Counted from the first letter of the stretch, positions 32,559-44,340 are shown. The stretch: 64,000 nt of DNA from Zelopaecilomyces penicillatus (GCA_005765155.1 VCCP01000001.1:6262001-6326000), one strand, 5' to 3'. Notes: a model not told the origin generated them from the sequence alone. Made by a program: numbers and translations.

Positions 32559-34648
32559 AAGCTTGTACCTTGGTTGAAGTGAATATATATGGTTTGAAGA
32601 AGGGTTTAAAGAAAAGGCCAGGATGGCAAATTCCTGCAGCGTCTCCTTTGTGTCAAGACATGGCGATACCTGGTTTTAGCAGTTAAATATGTATTGTGGA
32701 GGACGGTGTCGATCTGATGGGAGCAGGACGACTCCTTTTTGTAGGAACGTTAAAAAAAATGAAACTATGATTATCACCTCACATGCTAGCTATGAGCCTG
32801 CAAAGCCGTCCTTTAATTACATTATTGGCTATGTCTTTTAACCTAAGCATTAATGATAAATGCGCGGAAGAAATGGAGAGTGAGCGACCGAACCACCTGA
32901 ACCTTATGATCAACCCGTCATGAACAACCTGAATCGGATCGATAGTATTGTTCTTATTTCAGTTCGACGACACTTGAATTAACTAATGATTCATCATTGG
33001 CTTGAGTAATTGGCACCCGTGCAACTTAGATCCAGCCTCGATTTCTCGGAGCTTTGACATAGCCGATAAGCAGACTATTTTCTGCGCACACCCACTTGCA
33101 TGACCAGATTAGAATGGCAGGCACTGGCAACTCTAAGTATGCAATAAAGAAGCATAGTTGTATGACTTCATGATTTTTAGATATACCAAGCTATAGATAG
33201 CTTCCTGGCTGGGCGTTTAGTTACTGGCGATTATCAGCAATTGCTAGCACTAGTAATATATGAAAGGCAGAATATCTAATGTGGGAATAGCAATGCCCTT
33301 TTTGACCAGGACGGCAATCGGATTTACGACCACAGTTATGTACAAGAATAAGAACAAGAACAAGAACAAGAGCAACAAGAGAAATCGTGGTGCTAACCAG
33401 GTTCATGTTTTATTATGAGTAACACCCTTTTCTTTTTCTGTAAAACGACCTTTTCTACTTTGGTTACAGAAAGACGCAAATGAGGGGTGTTGTGAGAATG
33501 GGTTGATCTAACTTGTCTTATATTTTACTGCATGCAATTCCCAATGCATATCGCGTCTCCGTTTTTTCTTCCCTAAAAAACACTCTCACCTAACACAGTA
33601 AAGACACTTTAGCGCATCCCACCGTTATGAAATGGCTGTGGCGAATCAAATTGATATATGTAGGGTTCTGCATGAGGGGGATGTTTCAGTTTCCACATCT
33701 TAAGTATAGAGTGTAGATTCTTTTTTTAAAGGGTTCGCTTTTTATTATATAGGAGGGCTTCTTATCCTTATATAGTATCTCCAGTCTCCAAATTGAGCTT
33801 GAATATATTACAACAGCCTAGACTATGCTTAAAAGAACATGACATTAATTAATTGATATTATTTCTTAGGGGTATGGGTAAGTGATATATAAATGCTTGC
33901 TGATATGAGCCCCTGTTCATATATGTACATATACCAATTTATATGTGGCTAGAACAACGGAAAGAATGGGCTACGCTAAAGGGTCTTTGCTGTATTAGGT
34001 GAGAGTTCACGGCAGAATGACAGATTTCTTTTGTGTTTCGGACGGTTAGATGCCGAGTTTAATAGCCAAAGAGTCTTACTCTTCGCATGATCCTGTTTTG
34101 CTAGCTGCATTCGCTTAGTCTGTGCAGCGAGTCGTGCTTGGAAGGAATCCCCACATCACCATCCCGTAGCACCAAGTTGAAGTGCAACCGTGTAAGGGTA
34201 TGAGAATGAACATTGCACGGCAAATGCATCACCATCACCCTCGCAACAGGCCCTTGTAAAGCATATGGATAAAGAGGATTTGTATTACACTATCATTCTA
34301 ATACCCTCATATTAGATTTTGGTGATATGAGATGGTGGTGTGGGGATTTTCCTGGAAGCTAAGCATAGCACAGACGATGAGGATGCGAATTGTGAAATGA
34401 GAGGCAAACCGCACCACTTTGGCTCTTCAATGCAGGAGGTGCAGAAACTAACAAAGAAAGAAAGAAGCAAAACTGCACTAGATTATCCACCAGTCAATGG
34501 AGAGCGTCGGCTAAAGTTACTCTCCGTTTCCTGCATATCTGCAGACAAAGAAAAGGTGGAAGCCAAGCTCCAACAAAGCCAGCTAATAGCGGGCTCCCCA
34601 ACTTTCGAATAACAAGATACGGCTACAACGCTCACCGTGCAGCGAGAT
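32559..34648. other. AT-rich 2.1-kb intergenic region
   Basis: From about 33,160 to 33,960 the DNA is clearly richer in A and T than the rest of the window, with runs such as ATTAATTAATTGATATTA, and no long ORF. An (AAGAAC)n repeat lies at 33343-33372. It may be a decayed, point-mutated (RIP-type) relic, but I cannot recognise a transposon protein in it. The short ORF 34340-34612 probably lies in the leader of the next gene. Confidence 0.5.
33343..33372. repeat. (AAGAAC)n microsatellite
   Basis: About five imperfect copies of a six-base A/G-rich unit in non-coding DNA. Confidence 0.8.
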
Positions 34649-35854
34649 ATGACTTCTCCAATACATTCCGACGCATCTGCGAATAATGGGTCTACTTCCG
34701 AGGATGGAGTTGCCTCCTCTCTGAATTCATCTTGGGCCCAACAGAAAGAGTACCTCCCAGCCATTGCCACCATGTCTCTCGGCAAAGCTGGCGTCCATAG
34801 CTTGGATGCGAAACTTAAGGCTGCTGCCTCCATGGGCTTCCAGGGCATTGAACTATTCTGGGACGATCTCCAAGCTTACACTGCCACGCTTGATCGCAAT
34901 ATACTTGCTTCAACTGCTGTCGTGCCCCTGCCTGACGTTGTAACTGCTGCTCGCATCATTGGCCAGCTGTGTGCACGCCTCAACCTTACCGTCATATCTT
35001 TACAGCCGTTTCGTAATTTTGACGGTCTAGTCGACACGAAGATACGTCGTGAGCGCATCGATGAGTTTAAGATGTGGTTGATGGTGGCTCAGGAACTCGG
35101 CGCCGGAACCATTGGTGTTCCCTCAACCATCGACTCTCAGCCAGGAATGCACACTGGAGATCTTGATACGATTGCAGCGGGTTTGGATGAACTAGCGACA
35201 CTGGCAACTCCCTACAAGATCAAAATTGCATATGAGAATCTATGTTTTGGAAAACATGTCCGCAGCTGGGACCAAGCCTGGGAAGCAATCAGGAAGACGT
35301 CATGTCCAGGCGGAATCGACTTTCTCCCGGATACTTTCAACCTCTGCGGCGATGTCTTTGCAGACCCTAGTGCTACCGGAGGCCAGGCTTGCAAAGGCGA
35401 CCCGCACAAGGATCTCATGAAGTCGATCAAACAGCTCACCACCACGGTCCCCATGTGTAGCATGTCTCTCCTCCAGGTCGCCGACGCTGAGCTCATGGAT
35501 CCGCCCCTGACGCTACATCATCCTTGGATGGCTGCGGCCCCAGAAGGCACAGATGCGAAGAAGATATGGAGCCGCAATGCAAGACTGTTCCCAATGGAAG
35601 AAGGTGGATATCTGCCCATTATTGGGGTGGTCGGGGCACTTGTTAAAGCCGGTTGGTCTGGCTGGGTTAGTCTTGAAGTCTTTTCACGCACGACAGAGGA
35701 GCCGGGAGACGGAGTTATCTGGGAACATGCACGACGAGGATGGGGTTCTTGGGAGAAGCTGGCAACAATCATGGGATGGGATGTGAGGCCTGGTCAAGGG
35801 AGGGAGTTTAGGAAGTTTCCCACTGATGATAAAGATGCTAAAAACTCTCCTTGA
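34649..35854 (+). CDS. 3-dehydroshikimate dehydratase-like TIM barrel
   Basis: An intronless gene for 401 residues; the ORF upstream begins with GTG and the first ATG is at 34649. After a Ser/Asn-rich leader of about 35 residues comes an xylose-isomerase-type TIM barrel: ATMSLGKAGVHSLDAKLKAA, GFQGIELFWDDL, LTVISLQPFRNFDGL, IKIAYENLCFG (metal-binding Glu), FLPDTFNLCGDVFADP (metal-binding Asp), then SWSRNARLFP-like WSRNARLFP and GWVSLEVFSRT. These blocks match fungal qa-4/QutC dehydratases, which turn 3-dehydroshikimate into protocatechuate for quinate breakdown. No other quinate gene is next to it, so it may serve another pathway, such as siderophore or pigment precursors, or be a related isomerase. 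Confidence 0.8.
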   Translation: MTSPIHSDASANNGSTSEDGVASSLNSSWAQQKEYLPAIATMSLGKAGVHSLDAKLKAAASMGFQGIELFWDDLQAYTATLDRNILASTAVVPLPDVVTAARIIGQLCARLNLTVISLQPFRNFDGLVDTKIRRERIDEFKMWLMVAQELGAGTIGVPSTIDSQPGMHTGDLDTIAAGLDELATLATPYKIKIAYENLCFGKHVRSWDQAWEAIRKTSCPGGIDFLPDTFNLCGDVFADPSATGGQACKGDPHKDLMKSIKQLTTTVPMCSMSLLQVADAELMDPPLTLHHPWMAAAPEGTDAKKIWSRNARLFPMEEGGYLPIIGVVGALVKAGWSGWVSLEVFSRTTEEPGDGVIWEHARRGWGSWEKLATIMGWDVRPGQGREFRKFPTDDKDAKNSP

Positions 35855-36015
35855 CACTTGTTAAAATAAAACACATGTATCCCCATATACTAATAGTGTG
35901 ATGAAGATATTATACCCAACTGCCAACGCAGCTAGCCCAGCTCCCAAGTTGCTATCCCAAATGCTTCCGTGTGTTTGCAAACTTCCAATTAATTACCTAT
36001 TAAGATTCAAAATTC

Positions 36016-37057
36016 TCAAGGCTCCTCGGATATTTCCATTATAGTCTTTTTCATGTCATCCACCCTTTTTTTGTGTTTCTTCTCCCTTTCTTCTAGATCG
36101 GCAATTTTACTTTCAAGCTGAGAAATTCTGGCGTTCTTTTCATCATTTGCTGCCCGGGCGGACTCTCTCCCTAGGGCAATTCCCTTTGTCCGTCGCGCCA
36201 AGGTAGCAAGCTGTTGTTGCAACATTTGGAGGACCTCCTCGCTTACGTTTTGCCCACGCAGGAGATGCATGACTTCATCGGTCACATCCAGACCGCGGGT
36301 AGAAGGAGAGGCTTCTAGATTGATGGGCGATGCTGCGTCGCCATCCTCAGTATGTGTGGTTTGGGTACTAGAAGGCGTCTTTGTAAGCAAAGGGTTGAAG
36401 TCCGTCTCCTCAAAAGAGACTGTCTTTTGTCGCTTTGCCTCCGTTTTGGAAAATAAGGTGCGAGCAACGGGCCTTGCCGAAGCCTCTAATGACGCATTGT
36501 GCGTATGGCAGGCGTCTAGCGTGTCGGCTCTCTGCTGCTTGAGCCTCTCAACGCTCTTGTCTGTAAGTTGAGCTAACTGTCTCTCCTCGTCGGAACCGAA
36601 GCCGTCAAAATCTTCGTCCTCGAGTACATCTCGCTTGCGCTTGAAGGCAGTCGGGGTCTTGCGAGGCGTAGCGAGAGTTTCAGTTCCGGCAGTCTGTTTT
36701 GGACGTAATTGTTGCTCAACTTTGCCTTCGGAGACAACACCTTCCCGGGCATCTGCATCATCTGCCCAGAGGAAGAAATTACACCCGCTGTTCCATAACG
36801 CACAGCGATAGAATGCCTTTCCCCGAGTTGGTTTTTTGCCACTGACAGTACGCTGCACCGCTTTTTTGCGAGGCTCGCAGTTGCCTGCAGCAGGCTCGTT
36901 AGACGGGATTACTGGTAATGAAGCCGTCGGTGGCATGGGCATAAGGGCAAGACTTACACCACCATTGACCGTCCTTGAAAACTCCGCCAACTTGCTTCTT
37001 TAGGGAGATGGGTGTTTCTACAGCTCTGCTGCGACGCCGGTATGGCGTTGTCGCCAT
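36016..37057 (-). CDS. GRF zinc-finger protein with C-terminal coiled coil
   Basis: Exons 37057-36958 and 36884-36016 (minus strand) encode 322 residues. The GRF finger spans the intron: WWCNCEPRKKA, then KKPTRGKAFYRCALWNSGCNFFLWAD, giving the Cys ligands plus the GK-F and FF-WAD hallmarks of zf-GRF. The middle is Ser/Thr- and Lys-rich with nuclear-localisation-like KRKRD. Residues about 245-318 are heptad-like (a coiled coil with REKKHKKRVDDMKKTIME). GRF fingers bind single-stranded DNA or RNA ends in APE2, topoisomerase III and NEIL3, but no enzyme domain is present here, so this may be an adaptor. The first exon is needed: it supplies the tryptophans and first Cys of the finger. The intron has GTAAGT and CTAACG. 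Confidence 0.82.
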
Positions 37058-37907
37058 GACGGTAGCCTGTGACAATGGTGTGTCTCGTCACGGCGATCTG
37101 CCTTCAAATCATTCACGCAAAGTTCCGACTCAATTACCGAGCACTGAATCTTCGTAAATGGTGATGGTGATGGTGAGCAAGGATGGTGGGCAAAGAGAGT
37201 TTGCAAGTGCGGTGACGTATGATGTATGTCTGCACAAATCAACCAAGTCTAAATACGTACTTGTATAGTCGCCTGTGAATCGCCAGCTGTATTAACCAAA
37301 ACCAACGCTTTATCAAGTTAATGAAGGGATACGGAGCGTAAAAAGCTCAAACCATTGATGTGCACATATATTTTTGGATTGTAAAGACAGATCAGGCTTT
37401 ACTCACTGGTACCTGACACAGTTGCCTGTCTTCTTCTCGCGGATGCGCTGATCGGCGGGCTAAGAAGCATCGTCAGGAGTGGTTTGGTTGTAAGTGAAGT
37501 GAAGAAGATGTAATACCTTTGTTTTTGATACGACAGGGCCGACAAGTTAGCTATGAGGTCGCCACGATAGCTCTGAAGAGAGAGATCCGGTGTTGCATCT
37601 CAGCTAACAACACTCCGTTAGCCCGGAAACGGCACGGATATGGTGTCGTTGGTTTATGGCAGGTACGTACCAGACCACCATAGCTCCTTCCACCTCCAAC
37701 TTTTGTACCAAGCAAGGTAGGAAAGAAGGCGCCGTAAAACTCCGACTTCGCGACTGAATTTGATTGATTGCCGATCGACACTCCACACCCGTCCGATTAT
37801 ACTCGCAGAATCTTTTCCATCCTCACCTCCGTGCTTCTCATCAATGGGCTGCTTTTCCAGATGAGTCGCAGTTCCCCGCACATTTCAATCTACATTTCGA
37901 TCGCAAG
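37058..37907. other. Divergent promoter region, GRF gene and OCT1
   Basis: About 850 bp between two divergent genes. Several good splice-like signals on the minus strand (donors near 37667 and 37517, acceptors near 37586 and 37470) link short open frames, but no protein family emerges (see findings). Confidence 0.45.
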
Positions 37908-40304
37908 ATGACCAGGCTGAGTTCCGGAGGCCGCCGCCTCTGGGTCTGCACTCGATGCTCCCATCGCGCCGTCAACCACGGCCAGCGACGCTGGAAGGCC
38001 ACCGGTACCAGCGCAGCCACTGACCCGGATACCGCGAAGATCCATTCAGGCAGCCTGCCAGCCGACCACTTCACTAGCACTCGCCAGGACGATGCCGTGC
38101 TGCGCGAGCTGTTCGATGCTCCATCTGGCAGAGCCTTCGCCAAGCTCAGCCTGAAAAAAAGCCAGGGGCTATTCAAGAACCGATATCTCACCAGCCCTGA
38201 TGGCTTTCTCTCATTTGCGCGAAAGAACCTCGAAAGCGCCACCAAGATCGTCCATCGTGTTCTGTCGGCCTCGACTACTCGCGAATATCAAGCCATTGTA
38301 AGGGACCTCGATAGGCTGAGCGATCTCCTGTGTCGAGTCCTTGACCTGTCCGACTTTGTGCGCATGACGCACCCCGACATGCGATTCCAGCAAGCTGCAG
38401 CAGAAGCCTGGTCCATGGTTTATCAGTACATGAACCAACTAAATACCATGACTGGCTTGAGTGACCAGCTTGGGGAAGCCATGTCTAGAGCCGATGTGAC
38501 GTCAGTCTGGTCAGACGAGGAGAAGACTGTGGCCGAGTTGTTGAAGCTAGATTTTATGAAGTCTGCTGTCAATTTACCGAAGCGGGCTCGGGACAGGTTT
38601 GTCGAATTATCCTCACGCATCAGTGACATAGGCTCCGCCTTTGTTCAGAGCATGGAGCCGGAAAGGAAGGAGGTGACATTGCCAGCCCACCGATTCTATG
38701 GGCTGTATCCAGGTCTCGCGGCATCACTCAAGGTCCGCTCACAGATTTCGATCCCCACCACAGGCTCGGAAGCTACAGCTGCCCTGCAAAGCGTTTATGA
38801 CGAAGAAACACGCAAGGAAATCTACCTCGCACAGAGGAGGGCATCGGGCGGGACCATTATGCTCCTGGAGACAATGCTTAAACTAAGAGCCGAACTATCT
38901 AGCCTGGCTGGCTTTGAAAGCCACGGTCATATGGCCTTAAAGGACCGCATGATGGCCAAATCCCCAGCGTCGGTGATGCAGTTCCTGCTAGCATTGAGAA
39001 ACCACAATGCGACAATCATACAGAAAGAGTTAGGTGAACTGACAGAGAAGAAGCGTGAGCGGCTGGCTATGCCTAATGCCAAACTGCAGGCCTGGGATAG
39101 AGATTTCTACATGGAGAAGATCAGAAGTGATATGAGATCTCGTGTACGACATGACGACCATCTGTCATCCTTTTTCTCCGTCGGAACCGTTATGCAAGGC
39201 CTCTCGCGCCTGTTTGATCGCTTATACGGCATCCGTCTTATACCTCGAGAAACTCTTCCCGGCGAGACATGGCATCCAGACGTTAAGAGACTGGATGTCA
39301 TATCGGATGATGGCGAGCAGGTTGCGGTGTTGTACTGTGACTTATTTTACCGACCACAAAAATCACCAAATCCAGCGCATTTTACAGTACGATGTTCGCG
39401 AGAGATTCTTTCTGACGAGATCGAAGAAGCAAGCGCCGACTTGGGCAGCGATGGTATGCCAGCTTTTGACTCTCCTGAGCAGGCTGCTAATGATGGTATG
39501 GAGATATCATCACGCGGCGGCGTTTTGAAGCAGCTCCCCACCATCGCACTCGTCTGCGACTTTCCCAAGACCGACAATGCCCGAGAGCCGGCATTGTTGT
39601 CATTTTACTCGGTGGAGACGCTTTTTCATGAAATGGGCCACGCCATTCACTCCATACTCGCTCGAACATCGTTTCAAAACGTCTCGGGCACTCGATGCGC
39701 TACAGACTTTGCCGAATTGCCGTCAACACTTATGGAGCATTTTGCCGCTGACCGTTCAGTACTCTCGCTCTTCGCTCGCCATTGGAAAACCGACAAACCG
39801 CTTGAATATGGCTTGGTAGCAGAGCGCATCAAGTTGTCGAAGCGCTTTGAGGGCATTGATACCGAGCACCAGATATTGCTCGCCATGGTTGATCAGATAT
39901 ACCATGCGCCGGATGTCGCCCAAGCCTCCTTCAACTCAACACGAGCGTTCCACGATATACAGCGACAATATGCGCACGGTCCCAAGGACCCACCCGAGAC
40001 ATGCTGGCAGGGTTTCTTTGGCCATCTGCATAGTTACGGCAGTACCTACTATAGTTACCTATTCGACCGCGTGCTTGCCGAGCGGGTTTGGCGCGTTGTC
40101 TTCCGGGCAGGCGAGGGTGGTGCCACCATCAATCGTGAAAACGGCGAGCGCCTCAAGGAGAATCTGCTCAAGTGGGGTGGAGGTCGAGACCCATGGTTGT
40201 GCCTCGCCGAAACTTTACAAGATGACAGACTGGCGCCTGGGGATGAAAAATCAATGGCTTTGGTAGGCAGTTGGGGCATCAAGGATGACTTGCTTCATCC
40301 TTGA
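37908..40304 (+). CDS. OCT1: Mitochondrial intermediate peptidase, M3 family
   Basis: An intronless gene for 798 residues. The start at 37908 is the first in-frame ATG; codons upstream begin with TTG. An Arg/Ser-rich presequence (MTRLSSGGRRLWVCTRC, then RRWKATG) is followed by the helical M3 metallopeptidase fold and the zinc motif FHEMGHAIHSIL (HExxH at 574-578). Other M3 blocks are GTRCATDFAELPS and YGSTYYSYLFDRVLAERVW. Oct1 removes eight residues from a set of matrix proteins after the first processing step. Length and ending match the family. Confidence 0.95.
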   Translation: MTRLSSGGRRLWVCTRCSHRAVNHGQRRWKATGTSAATDPDTAKIHSGSLPADHFTSTRQDDAVLRELFDAPSGRAFAKLSLKKSQGLFKNRYLTSPDGFLSFARKNLESATKIVHRVLSASTTREYQAIVRDLDRLSDLLCRVLDLSDFVRMTHPDMRFQQAAAEAWSMVYQYMNQLNTMTGLSDQLGEAMSRADVTSVWSDEEKTVAELLKLDFMKSAVNLPKRARDRFVELSSRISDIGSAFVQSMEPERKEVTLPAHRFYGLYPGLAASLKVRSQISIPTTGSEATAALQSVYDEETRKEIYLAQRRASGGTIMLLETMLKLRAELSSLAGFESHGHMALKDRMMAKSPASVMQFLLALRNHNATIIQKELGELTEKKRERLAMPNAKLQAWDRDFYMEKIRSDMRSRVRHDDHLSSFFSVGTVMQGLSRLFDRLYGIRLIPRETLPGETWHPDVKRLDVISDDGEQVAVLYCDLFYRPQKSPNPAHFTVRCSREILSDEIEEASADLGSDGMPAFDSPEQAANDGMEISSRGGVLKQLPTIALVCDFPKTDNAREPALLSFYSVETLFHEMGHAIHSILARTSFQNVSGTRCATDFAELPSTLMEHFAADRSVLSLFARHWKTDKPLEYGLVAERIKLSKRFEGIDTEHQILLAMVDQIYHAPDVAQASFNSTRAFHDIQRQYAHGPKDPPETCWQGFFGHLHSYGSTYYSYLFDRVLAERVWRVVFRAGEGGATINRENGERLKENLLKWGGGRDPWLCLAETLQDDRLAPGDEKSMALVGSWGIKDDLLHP

Positions 40305-40775
40305 GAAAATTACATATAGAGGGAAAAGCATTGTATAGATATGCAGAGGCTTTCTTCTTTTAGCTGCATGAAATAGATGATAGACAGGAACGCACATGTT
40401 AATGTCCAATAAAGTCACTGCTACAGTTGATTGTTTCGAGTACTACTTTAAAGGCTTTTTTTTCTTTTTACGTTCCGAATGATTCATTGATTATTAGCCT
40501 AGTTATGTTGCCTACTTTTCAACGAGCCTTGCACCAACCACCAAGAGGGCAGTTTCACTCCATTTTACCCCTAGCACCGTTAGCCCACCGTAATGGCCAA
40601 CATCCAAAGTAAAGTAGTAGTCGTATCAACCTGTCGAACCAGGTGCGTCATTATCGTACAACAGTGCGCTGGGTATAAAACAAAAGCAACTAGCGAAAGC
40701 GGGCTGCTATACATCATGGAGCCACAGGCTCGTTGACCAAGGAAGGAAAAAGTTGTGTAGTTGTTTGTGAAGAGG
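40305..40775. other. Convergent 3' region, OCT1 and 40776 gene
   Basis: The 3' untranslated space of two converging genes, rich in A and T near 40305-40480. No gene is visible. Confidence 0.6.
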
Positions 40776-43001
40776 TTAAATCGCTCCAGGCGAGATTGGC
40801 TGCATTGCTAGTGGAGCCATTCCATTTCCCATTGTCAGTAGGGAGAGCGATAAAGCTCTAGCTTCCGCTTTAGAAAAGTCCTGGTCCCCATTAATGGTAT
40901 CGAATACCTTATCCTCGTACGGCGTCGCATAGGACTCGGAATTTTCGTCGTCATCGAACCCCTCGGTAGCAATCCCAGAATCCTCCTGACTGAGACTGTG
41001 TCGAGTACGACCCGGTTCATTGGGGGCACTCACATCCTCCTCTTCGTCATCGTCAATGTCAAAGGCCGAAGTCTCGCTTAATAAACGACCAGTCAGAGGA
41101 CTTCCATTCCGCAACGGTTTGTTATTTTCAGGCACATTGGCCATGAAGTCGATTCGATAACTAAGGTTCTTGACTTGAGCTTCCAAGGCTTGCCTGGCAG
41201 CGCGCTCAGTCTCTAACAATGCCATGATCGTAGTGTAGTGTTCAATAGTCAAAGCTGTCGACATATCCTTGGGAACGGTTGGGAAGCTAGCAGTCGTAAC
41301 GGCTCCCCGAATGGTACCTGTCGACGTTGAACGGTTTGAGGCATCAAAGTGGGGCTTCGGAGGGGACTGCTCCCGTATTGATCCCACATATGTTGGGCTA
41401 TCAGCAAAGGAAGATTTGGAGGCTGCAGAATGGTGATCTGAGGAGCAAGTAGAAGGACGTGTTGAACCCTCTGCGTCTTGGGCATGTGTCTGATATTCAG
41501 ATGGGTTAGGGGGTGCGAAAGGTGCTGGGCGAGCGGGATGATCCACATGTGGCTGGAAATCTGGCACTGCATCACATAGTTGTGTAACAACACTCTCTAC
41601 ACGTCCTAATCGATTTTCGATTCCGCCAATCCGTGTTTCGAGACTCGCTGCCTCAGTGATTTTGAGATTCATACTAGCCATCTCAGTCATGCAAGTCATG
41701 TCACCGAACTGGAATGGCTGTACAGGTGAGTGGGGTTCTTCTGGCACCGGCTCTGGCTTCATCATTGATTTGTCAATAGACAAAATTTCGACATCTTCAG
41801 CCCCAGGTCCTGTTGATGAGATAGGCGAAGCCATGGCTGGGTCCTGACTCTCTCGCCAATAACGGATGTCATCGCTTCGTCGGCGTGTGATGCCGCCGGT
41901 CTGAATAAAATCGACGTTGCGAATCATTGAGAGACTCCTGGATCGTCGCTTCAGGCCACAAGTAATGGCGCGTCCAATCTCCTCAGGGTCGTGGCTCGCA
42001 TCGACCAACCTGCTACCCCAGTCGTGGGTGCTAGCCGGGCGAGGAGACAAACCCTTAAGCTTACTGCCTCCTTTCCACCGGGCACCAGCAGGATGGGCAG
42101 CAGCAGCTACAGTGTGGGTTGTGACATCATTGTTGCCAAGAGCAGCAGCAGCAGCAGCAATTGCACCCGTATCAACACCAGTGGTTGTAGCGGCCCTTCG
42201 CCGAGCCATGCTATAGCCAGCATTTAGAGAGTTCCTTGCGCTCTCGATGGCCAGGACATCATCCGGGCCGACTGAGTGAGATCTCAGAGCTCGATCAAGC
42301 TCAGTAATAGGGAGTGAGGTTGTCCTTAGTGGACCAGGACTTTGCAATGGGCGTCCATCACCATTCGGATGCTAGACATGACAGTGTTAGAGTTTACTGT
42401 TTTCAAGGTGGCGATGCCTCGGCTGACTTACACTCCGATGTTGTTGGGCGAACTCCCTTATCGGCTCCTTGGACAAGGAAATACTTGTTTGACTAATGCC
42501 CTTCTTCTTTCGTCCAAAAAGTTTGCTTAAAGCTTCACGTAGAGTTGACTTCTTGCGCTGGTGTCCATTCCGACCATGGGCCTTCAAAGGCAGGTCAGGG
42601 CTGGTAGTTGGTCGAGCGAGAGGACTGGAAGAGTTGACGTGGCGCTCCGGGGAGTGCCGTCGCCGAGCCTCGGATGGGGTTTGGCTAGGTATGCTAGCTG
42701 AGTCCTGGGCCGTGCTGTAGTTTGTGATAGAATGTTGCAATGGGCTCTCCCATGGTTGGGTTTCGTAATCATTGGAGTTGCCGTTGGTGAGAGCGGCGAC
42801 GGGCGAGCCACTGCTGATTGTGCTTACCCTGCCGGGGAGGATAGGAAATTCGTCGTCCGCTGGGTCGGGGATGGGAATTGGACTGGAGATTTGACCACGG
42901 ATGGTTTTTGAGCCTGTGCGGGTGCGAAGCCTGGCTGCAGCGACAGCCGCGGCAGTTGGAGGAGTTCCAGGCTCCATGTGGTTGATTGGACTCCCCCTCA
43001 T
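40776..43001 (-). CDS. Unrecognised Ser/Pro-rich protein with short coiled coil
   Basis: Exons 43001-42432 and 42371-40776 (minus strand) encode 721 residues; the intron has GTAAGT, CTAACA and TCTAG. I do not recognise the family. Most of the chain is predicted disordered: an Ala-rich start, a basic patch KKSTLREALSKLFGRKKKG (about 150-170), several RRRxx and SP/TP sites, an Ala tract (about 250), one predicted short helix around IENRLGRVESVV and a coiled coil near TIMALLETERAARQALEAQV (about 575-610), then acidic DDDEEED and Ser-rich segments. The many Ser/Thr-Pro and RRxS sites suggest a phosphorylated cytoplasmic or cortical scaffold. This is inference only. A second in-frame ATG eight codons downstream (MEPGTPP) is an alternative start. 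Confidence 0.75.
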
Positions 43002-44340
43002 CGCGCGGATGGTGGAGGAAGACGAGGGGTAAATTAGGTACCTCTTATAGCCTGTAGGAAGTCCGTTGGAAGCTTGTGAAATGAGGCGACGATGCCGAAG
43101 ATGACGAAAGCTTTAGCGAGAAATGGCAGTAAACAATGGGAGAGATGGGGTGTGACAATCGCACTATTCTCAACAGACCAGTGGAGAATAAAATGAAGGC
43201 GTGGGCAGTGACTGTTGTGGCGGGTGGCCAAGATCGATGTAGGAAGAAAGGGTTCTGAGTACGAAGTAATATTTGTTCGTCTAAAACCTTCATATACCAT
43301 CCAGGTTAATGAGCGAAGTAGTGTAAATAAAGCGTATATGCCGAGATCTGTCGCGGTGTCGTATCGTGAGTGCTGTGTGCCCGTATAGTGGAATGATGAT
43401 GTATGGCTCTATATGGCAGAGGAAAACGAGTGTGTCATATCATATTGCTATAGCCTCAGTGCGGGCGTATCCTTGGTCCAGAGGTCCAGTAATCGAGTGG
43501 TCCAGGGAGCCCGGCACTGCGGTTAAGGCGCCGAGGAGGGGTTTTGGAAGAGCGAGTGTGGGAGGTGCTTGTGTATGTACTGGAGGAGAGGCGACGTGCG
43601 ATGGGTTTATCATATAGCATACGGAAGACGGGGGTGTGTTGACTGGTTCAGGTTGGACTGGGCTGGATGCAACAGCAACCAAAGAAAGAAAGCAGCGCAC
43701 TTGGTACTGCTGGTGTCTTGTCAGAAGCCACAGCCAGACAAGCCAGGGCAGGAATCAGAGAGGTTGAGAATGAAACACAGCGGCGCCATGGGACGTTATG
43801 TATGTATCTAGGCTAATGCAATGTGTGTATCGAACCCAACACGGACAGACGCGGGTCAGAAAGCGAGGCCAAGCCGAGCCCGGCCAAGCCGGAGACGGAG
43901 ACGATTTTGGGGGAGTGGAGTATCGCAAGGCGGTAGGTCAGTTGCTTGAGCAAGACTCGCAGTAGCATCGCATGCAGGTGGTGGTCTGTTCTCCTCCTCC
44001 TCCTGTCGTAGTATGTAATTACGGAGTACGACTGTACGATGCACGGGGGTGTCTGTACAGTGTGAGTGTCAGCACGACAAGTAGCATTTCGTGCGAGTAG
44101 GTGTATTTTGGGCCCAACATCGGCACGTGGGCTCACCCAGAGCCACTCTCGGACGGGCTTTGCATGAGAGCTGATGTCCTGGTGCGGCGATGGCGCGCGG
44201 TGGAGATGGGCATAACTTCGTACTTCGTACTCTGTCCGGTGGTTATTATTTGTACGGAGAGCTTCAGGCCAAACACAACGTGCTAGCTTGCTTCAGGCGA
44301 ACGCTGGGCGACAGCAGCAGGGGCAACAAAGGAGCGAGAT

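Noticed and set aside
37764..37907. Upstream extension of OCT1
   Set aside because: It starts with TTG; the presequence begins cleanly at the ATG at 37908.
43828..43845. TCGAACCC on the plus strand, B-box-like
   Set aside because: No cloverleaf can be drawn on either strand.
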